Of a DNA stretch of 13,449 nt, positions 5,549-10,722 are shown piece after piece. This stretch comes from Acidobacteriota bacterium (lineage in GTDB: Bacteria > Acidobacteriota > Vicinamibacteria > Vicinamibacterales > UBA2999), in assembly GCA_947478985.1 (NCBI GenBank), contig CANJYC010000020.1, positions 1 through 13,449 of the forward strand, in the 5' to 3' direction. Each line of letters starts with the position of its first letter. Position 1 is the first letter of the stretch. Under the pieces are notes generated by a model that did not search any database, was not told the origin of the DNA, and saw only the letters and a program-made list of their open reading frames with translations. The position numbers and the translations under genes were made by a program.

Positions 5549-6661
5549 ATGGATCACAATTCCCAAGGCCAGGGTCAGGGCTCACGCCGGCAGTTCCACC
5601 GGGGTCGCCGCGGCGCCGATCGACGAGGCCAGGAGCGCCGTCCGCAGGCCCAGCCGCGCGCGCAGGAACAGGCGAATCGTTCGGACGTTGATGTCGAACA
5701 GATCATGCGCGACATCCGCTCCCGCATCGCCCAGCGTCACGGGATCGAGCTGAGCCATCAGCAGATTCAGGACCTCGCCGCGCGCAGGCTGGAATCGATT
5801 CTCGATCCGCGTGGTGTCAGCCCGGCGCTGCTCGACCAGCTCAGAAGCGCGGCAGGTACAACCAGCCCGGCTCCGCCACGTCCGGCGGATCCGCCCTTCA
5901 CCTTCGAGGACACGACCCTCTTCGAATCGCATCGCGGCGCGATGCGCCTGGCCCGCAAGCTGCTGCATCCGATCCTGAAGCTCTTTTTCAACCCAAACCC
6001 TTTGATCAGAGCCCTCAATATCCAGGCACGGCTCAACACCGAAGCCGCCGCACGCGAGGCGGAGCGGGATCGCCGGCAGGCGGAATGGAACGCCCTGCAC
6101 TACGCGCTGCTCCAGCGTGTGGTGAGCGAGATCTCGCGCGTCACACTTGAAACCCAAAGCCTCTCGCTGAAGGTGGACTCACTGTCCGCAAAGGTCGACT
6201 TCAACGAGCGACGGGTACGAGGCATCGAAGGGCTGCAGTTTCAAGCTGGGACTTCTTCCGGGCGGCGTGAGGCGCCCGAACCGGTGCGACCCACGGTCGC
6301 CGTGGTCGCCAGTCCTCCGAGCGTGACGGTCGAGACCACCTCGACCCCTGCCCCGACGACTCCGACGACCCAGACGGCCCCGCTCGGGCCGCCGGCCGAC
6401 GGGACCCGGCGGCGGCGGCGGCGGCGGCGTGGGCGCCGCGGTACGGGCGCGCCCGGTGAGGCGATGCCCGGCGGCGCTGACGCCGCATCGTTCGATGCCA
6501 CAGATGCGAGTGACGGCGATGCCGGCGAGCCATTTGAGGGTGGCGACGAGGATGAATCCGCCTCAGGCGAAGCGGAATCCCGCGGTGCCGCAGTCGCGGA
6601 AACGCCGGCCGGGCGCACGGAACCCGCGGTGAAGTCCGAGTTCGATCCCATCGACCGGTGA
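5549..6661 (+). CDS. Unassigned coiled-coil protein with Arg-rich ends and acidic tail, glycan-operon associated
   Basis: I do not recognise a catalytic domain in these 370 residues. Layout: an Arg/Gln/Gly-rich disordered head (1-45); DVEQIMRDIRSRI (48-60), a helix seen at the start of many bacterial glycan methyltransferases and glycosyltransferases; a Pro-rich linker (103-118); an amphipathic basic segment around LARKLLHPILKLFFNPNPLI (134-153); a coiled coil from about 160 to 228; a Thr/Pro-rich linker (245-283); eight consecutive arginines (287-294); and a Gly/Ala/Asp/Glu-rich acidic tail. There is no signal peptide or clear membrane span. ATG 5549 is preferred over ATG 5438 because the extra 37 residues look non-specific and overlap the UbiA-like gene; CAGGT lies about 10 nt before it. 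The stop overlaps the next start as GTGA, so it is translationally coupled to the first glycosyltransferase. A scaffold or membrane-surface adaptor is my inference. Confidence 0.8.
   Translation: MDHNSQGQGQGSRRQFHRGRRGADRRGQERRPQAQPRAQEQANRSDVDVEQIMRDIRSRIAQRHGIELSHQQIQDLAARRLESILDPRGVSPALLDQLRSAAGTTSPAPPRPADPPFTFEDTTLFESHRGAMRLARKLLHPILKLFFNPNPLIRALNIQARLNTEAAAREAERDRRQAEWNALHYALLQRVVSEISRVTLETQSLSLKVDSLSAKVDFNERRVRGIEGLQFQAGTSSGRREAPEPVRPTVAVVASPPSVTVETTSTPAPTTPTTQTAPLGPPADGTRRRRRRRRGRRGTGAPGEAMPGGADAASFDATDASDGDAGEPFEGGDEDESASGEAESRGAAVAETPAGRTEPAVKSEFDPIDR
6407..6427 (+). repeat. (CGG)7 trinucleotide tract encoding the Arg run
   Basis: Seven tandem CGG codons followed by CGT give eight arginines in the coiled-coil protein. 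Trinucleotide slippage would change the Arg count without shifting frame. Confidence 0.85.
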
Positions 6662-7950
6662 AGCTCGCGATCGTCGTGCAACGGTACGGCGCCGACATCG
6701 GTGGCGGCGCGGAATTGCACGCGCGATACATCGCGGAGCGCCTCGCCCGGCACGCGGACGTGCGCGTGCTGACCACCTGTGCGCGTGACTATATCTCCTG
6801 GCGCAACGAGTTTCCCGCCGGTGATGAACAGATCAACGGCGTCGCCGTCGAGCGCTTCCCCGTCGTGCACGAGCGGAACCTGGTCGATTTCGACAGGCAG
6901 TCGACGCACGTCTTTCGCCGACAGCATTCGCTGCAGGACGAGTTCGAGTGGCTCGACAGTGAGGGGCCGGTCAGCCCGCGTTTACTCACCCGGGTGCGGC
7001 GCAGCCGAGACGAGTTCGATTTCCTGCTCTTTTTCAGCGTGCGTTATCACCAGGCGTACCACGGTGCGAGAGCGTCGGCTGGTCGAGCCGTGCTCGTCCC
7101 CACGGCGGAGCGTGAACCGTCGATGGGACTGGCCATCTACCCGCCGCTGTTCCGCGGCGTTCGCGCAATCATGTACAACTCGTACGAGGAGCGCGCCATG
7201 ATTCAGTCCCTCGCCGGCAACGACGATGTCCCTGGCGCAGTGGTCGGCGTGGGCTCGGACATTCCGGCACATGTGTCGCCGGAGCGCGTCCGAGAGGCCT
7301 TCGGCCTTCACCATCCGTACCTCGTGTACGTCGGCCGGATCGACGCCAATAAGGGCTGCGCCGAGCTGTTCGACTTCTTCACGCAGTACGCGACTGGCGC
7401 GCGCGCCCTCGACCTGGTCCTGATCGGCACACCCGTGTTGCCGGTCCCGACGCATCCGCGCATCCGGCACCTCGGCTACGTCTCAGACCAGGACAAGTTC
7501 GACGTCATCGCCGCAGCCGAAGCGCTCGTGATGCCGTCGTACTACGAAAGCCTGTCGATGGTGGCGCTCGAGGCCTGGGCGCTCGGCCGTCCGGTGCTGG
7601 CCAACGGGCACTGCGACGTGCTGAAAGGACAATGCCTCCGCAGCAACGGGGGTCTGTATTATGAGGATGTGCGGGAATTCACCGGGGCCGTCGATGCGCT
7701 CCTGGATAACCCGGCACTGGCTGCGGCCCTCGGACGAAACGGCCGAACCTACTTCGACACACACTACACTTGGCCCGTCATCGAACGCACCTATCTCGAC
7801 ATGTTCGAACACCTTTCATCGGAACCACGCCATCACGCCAACGCGCGTGACATTGAACCGATCCCGGGCTGGCTGGCGCGCCGGCGGCGTAACGTCCCTG
7901 CGGCGGCGGACGTTGTCGCCGGCCTGCCCTCAGGCCCGGTGCTCGCATGA
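6658..7950 (+). CDS. Glycosyltransferase, GT-B fold, GT4-like, with intact donor-site motifs
   Basis: A 430-residue soluble or membrane-associated glycosyltransferase that would transfer sugar from a nucleotide-sugar donor. The N-domain begins MKLAIVVQRYGADIGGGAELHARYIAE with the Gly-rich loop at 15-17. The C-domain has YVGRIDANKG at 224-233, with R227 and K232 in the positions that bind donor phosphates, and E297-x7-E305 in PSYYESLSMVALEAW, the GT4 signature. The last 45 residues are Arg/Pro-rich and lie outside the fold. GTG 6658 overlaps the preceding stop (GTGA), and the gene ends overlapping the next start (ATGA), so the three genes are coupled. It is a paralogue of the next gene: both share RYGA-x-I-x-GG-x-E, VLTTCA and WRNE near the N-terminus, and RSNGGLYY near the C-terminus. 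Donor and acceptor are unknown. Confidence 0.9.
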   Translation: MKLAIVVQRYGADIGGGAELHARYIAERLARHADVRVLTTCARDYISWRNEFPAGDEQINGVAVERFPVVHERNLVDFDRQSTHVFRRQHSLQDEFEWLDSEGPVSPRLLTRVRRSRDEFDFLLFFSVRYHQAYHGARASAGRAVLVPTAEREPSMGLAIYPPLFRGVRAIMYNSYEERAMIQSLAGNDDVPGAVVGVGSDIPAHVSPERVREAFGLHHPYLVYVGRIDANKGCAELFDFFTQYATGARALDLVLIGTPVLPVPTHPRIRHLGYVSDQDKFDVIAAAEALVMPSYYESLSMVALEAWALGRPVLANGHCDVLKGQCLRSNGGLYYEDVREFTGAVDALLDNPALAAALGRNGRTYFDTHYTWPVIERTYLDMFEHLSSEPRHHANARDIEPIPGWLARRRRNVPAAADVVAGLPSGPVLA

Positions 7951-9218
7951 AATTTGCCTTCATCTCTCCGCGCTACGGGGCCGAAATCGCCGGCGGCCCT
8001 GAACACGGCGCCAGGTTGCTCGCCGAGCAACTCAGCGAGCGCCATGACGTCGATGTCCTGACAACCTGCGCCAGCAATCCGCTGACCTGGCGGAATGAGA
8101 CGTCTGAAGGCGTCGACCGCGTGCGTGGCGTGATCGTCCGCCGTTTTGCCGTGAACGAGCCGCATGACGCCATGGAGTTTCAGCGGCTGTCGAGTCGCGT
8201 GCTTCCCGGCGGTCAGTCACGACAGGACGAGACTGAATGGGTGCGTCGCTTCGGCCCCTCATCACCGGCACTCATCGAATTTCTGAAACGCCAGCATCGC
8301 AACTACGACGTGCTGGTCTACTTCTCGCTACTCCACGCGACCACGCTGCAGGGATTTCCGATTGCCCCTGAGCGGAGCGTTCTGTTTCCGCACCTGCAGA
8401 TTCACCCCGCGCTCCGATTCGGCATCTGGCTGGATCTGCTGCGCCAGGCCAAGGCGATCGGCTACTTTTCAGCCTGCGAGCGAGCCGTCGGTCGCGCTTT
8501 TCTGCAGATTGCTCCGGGAGCCGAAGAGGTTGTCGGCATCGGCATCGACGCCGCGCATCCTCAGACCTATCCACGCCATCAGGAAGACCCGGCCGACAAT
8601 CCGGTGACGGACGATGAGGTGGTGGTCGAACCCGACGAGAAGACAGAGCCTGACTATCTGACTGGCCGCGGCGTCCCCTTCCGGCGTCGTCACCGTCTCG
8701 ACGGCCCCTTTGCGATATACGGCGGGCGCGTCGCATCGCACAACGGCTCCGAGGAGATGCTCGAACACTTCGATGCGTTCGCGGGCGCGGATGGCGACAT
8801 CTCCCTCGTGCTGATGGGGGCGAAGCTGATGAAGGTGCCGGATGCGCCGTATCTGCGTCATGCCGGTGTGCTGCCGGACCGGGAGCGCATGGTCGCCTAC
8901 GACGCCGCAGACGTGACGCTTGCACCTGATTCGGGGGATCTGCTGGCCGAGACCGTTCTCGAAAGCCTCGCGGTCGGCACGCCCGTGCTCGCGGCGGCGA
9001 TGAACCAGGCCGCGGTCGAACACCTGCGCCGATCGAATGGCGGGCTCTACTACGCCAATCGCGAGGAGTTTGTCGAGGCGCTGCGGACGATCACCGCCGA
9101 CTCGGCCACACGCGGGAAGATGGGTGAGAGCGGTCGCCAGTACATCCAACAGCACCACCGTTGGGAGGCTGTACTGACGCGTTTCGAGCGGCTCACCAGC
9201 AAGATCAAGAGCCGCTGA
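7947..9218 (+). CDS. Paralogous GT4-like glycosyltransferase with altered donor-site residues
   Basis: This 423-residue protein has the same GT-B plan as the preceding gene: MKFAFISPRYGAEIAGGPEHGARLLAE at the N-terminus, VLTTCA at 37-42, WRNE at 48-51 and RRSNGGLYYA at 361-370. Two positions that define the donor site differ. The R-x4-K motif reads GGRVASHNG (259-267), keeping R261 but with N266 where the paralogue has K232. The E-x7-E pair reads DLLAETVLE, giving D331 and E339. An acidic segment at 211-235, which the paralogue lacks, joins the two Rossmann domains. It may still act with a different mechanism or donor, or be a non-catalytic partner of the first enzyme. The ATG at 7947 overlaps the stop of the first gene by 4 nt. 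It is the last gene of the operon and meets the response-regulator gene 9 bp away. Confidence 0.88.
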   Translation: MKFAFISPRYGAEIAGGPEHGARLLAEQLSERHDVDVLTTCASNPLTWRNETSEGVDRVRGVIVRRFAVNEPHDAMEFQRLSSRVLPGGQSRQDETEWVRRFGPSSPALIEFLKRQHRNYDVLVYFSLLHATTLQGFPIAPERSVLFPHLQIHPALRFGIWLDLLRQAKAIGYFSACERAVGRAFLQIAPGAEEVVGIGIDAAHPQTYPRHQEDPADNPVTDDEVVVEPDEKTEPDYLTGRGVPFRRRHRLDGPFAIYGGRVASHNGSEEMLEHFDAFAGADGDISLVLMGAKLMKVPDAPYLRHAGVLPDRERMVAYDAADVTLAPDSGDLLAETVLESLAVGTPVLAAAMNQAAVEHLRRSNGGLYYANREEFVEALRTITADSATRGKMGESGRQYIQQHHRWEAVLTRFERLTSKIKSR

Positions 9219-9226
9219 ACACCGGC

Positions 9227-9245
9227 CTCACTCCCTCGGGGTGAG
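9227..9245. terminator. Hairpin at the convergent glycosyltransferase/response-regulator junction, possible bidirectional terminator
   Basis: CTCACTCC (9227-9234) and GGGGTGAG (9238-9245) pair over eight positions with one T-G wobble and a 3-nt loop. It straddles the stop codon of the response regulator, 9 bp after the glycosyltransferase stop. There is no T-tract on either side, so terminator function is uncertain. Confidence 0.3.
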
Positions 9246-10709
9246 CGCCGTCGTCGGCAGCGCCTGGCGTGGGCGCGCAGGCGACGCCGGAGCCACCCGC
9301 GCATCGGACCCTGCAGCGGGCTTCTTCCGCCACGCACCAATTTCATGGCGCTTGATCATCTCGTTCAGGGTGGTCGGTTTGATTCCCAGCAGTTCCGCCG
9401 CGCGCTTTTGCACGCCGCCGGCTGCTTCGAGCGTCGACTCGATCAGGCGTCTCTCGACGTTGGTGATCACCTCCTTGAAGGAGATGCCCTCCGGCGGCAC
9501 CATGAATCGCGGGATCTGAAATGACGGCGGGGATCGCACCTGCTCGGGCATCAGATCGGCACCGATCTGCCGCGACGAGCACAGCACGACCGCACGCTCC
9601 ATCACGTTCTCAAGCTCACGCACGTTGCCGGGCCAGTCGTAGGCCATCATCAGATCGAGCGCGTCGGCCGTCAGTTCAATCCCAGGCCGGTCGTTTTCCT
9701 TGCTGTACTTCTCCAGAAAGTGATGGGCCAGCAGCGGGATGTCATCCTTGCGCTCGCGCAGGGGTGGCAGGCAGACGTTGATGACGTGGAGCCGGTAATA
9801 GAGATCCTCGCGGAAGCGGCCGTCCTCGACCATCTGTCGGAGATCGCAATTGGTCGCGGCGATGATCCGCACGTCGATCTTGATGGTCTCCATCCCGCCG
9901 AGCCGCATGAACTCGCGCTCCTGCATCACGCGCAGCAGCTTGGCCTGCGTCTCGAGCGGGACGTTGCCGATCTCGTCGAAGAAAATGCTCCCTTTGTCGG
10001 CAAGGTCGCATAGTCCCTTTTTCGGGTAGACCGCGCCGGTGAACGCGCCCTTCACGTGGCCGAAGAGCGTCGACTCGAGCAGGTCCGGCGGAAGGTTCCC
10101 GGAATTCACAGTGACGAAGGCACGATCCGCGCGAGGCGAATTCATGTGAATGGCGCGCGCCACCAGCTCCTTGCCGGTACCGCTTTCCCCGGTAACCAGA
10201 ATCGTCGAACGGCTCGGTGCGGCCTGGATGATCAGGTCGAAGACCTGCTTCATCCGCGAACTGCGTCCGATAATCCCCGCAAACTTCTGATAGGTCGCCT
10301 GCAGATTCTGGCGCAGCGCCGTGTTCTCAGCCCGCAGCCGCCGACGCTCGACCGCGTTGCGGACCACGACAAGAACTTCGTCATTCTTGAACGGCTTGGT
10401 GATGTAGTCAAAGGCGCCCCGCTTCATCGCGCCGATCGCACTTTCGACCGAGGCGAAGGCCGTCACCATCAGGACGGGCAGCTCCTCGTCGAATTTCTTG
10501 AGCTCATCGAGGGTGGCGATGCCGTCCATGCCCGGCATCATCACGTCGACGACGGCGCAATCGAACGCCGTGTTCTTCGCCAGCTCGAGCCCTTCGGCCG
10601 CGGTGGCGGCGAGGCGCACCTCGTAGCCTTCGCGAGTGAGCAGCGTGTCGAGGATCTCCCGCATGATCTCCTCGTCGTCGATGACCAGGATGGAACCGTT
10701 ACGGCGCAT
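9228..10709 (-). CDS. NtrC-family sigma-54-dependent response regulator
   Basis: A 493-residue three-domain transcription activator. The receiver domain (about 6-120) has the acidic pair D11-D12, phospho-acceptor D55 in VVDVMMPG, T83 and K105. The AAA+ domain (about 145-380) has Walker A GESGTGKE at 174-181, the sigma-54-contacting GAFTGA loop intact at 221-226, Walker B FFDEIG at 243-248, the sensor region RIIAATN at 281-287 and WPGNVRELENV at 359-369. The C-terminal Fis-type helix-turn-helix spans about 427-455 (GGVQKRAAELLGIKPTTLNEMIK), followed by a 35-residue basic, Pro/Ala-rich tail. ATG 10709 is chosen because the receiver starts eight residues later and the kinase stop lies 13 bp upstream; longer versions would overlap the kinase. 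It is the cognate partner of that kinase. Its targets are unknown, and I found no convincing -24/-12 promoter in the window. Confidence 0.96.
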   Translation of the reverse strand: MRRNGSILVIDDEEIMREILDTLLTREGYEVRLAATAAEGLELAKNTAFDCAVVDVMMPGMDGIATLDELKKFDEELPVLMVTAFASVESAIGAMKRGAFDYITKPFKNDEVLVVVRNAVERRRLRAENTALRQNLQATYQKFAGIIGRSSRMKQVFDLIIQAAPSRSTILVTGESGTGKELVARAIHMNSPRADRAFVTVNSGNLPPDLLESTLFGHVKGAFTGAVYPKKGLCDLADKGSIFFDEIGNVPLETQAKLLRVMQEREFMRLGGMETIKIDVRIIAATNCDLRQMVEDGRFREDLYYRLHVINVCLPPLRERKDDIPLLAHHFLEKYSKENDRPGIELTADALDLMMAYDWPGNVRELENVMERAVVLCSSRQIGADLMPEQVRSPPSFQIPRFMVPPEGISFKEVITNVERRLIESTLEAAGGVQKRAAELLGIKPTTLNEMIKRHEIGAWRKKPAAGSDARVAPASPARPRQALPTTALTPRE

Positions 10710-10722
10710 GGTCACGACCCTG

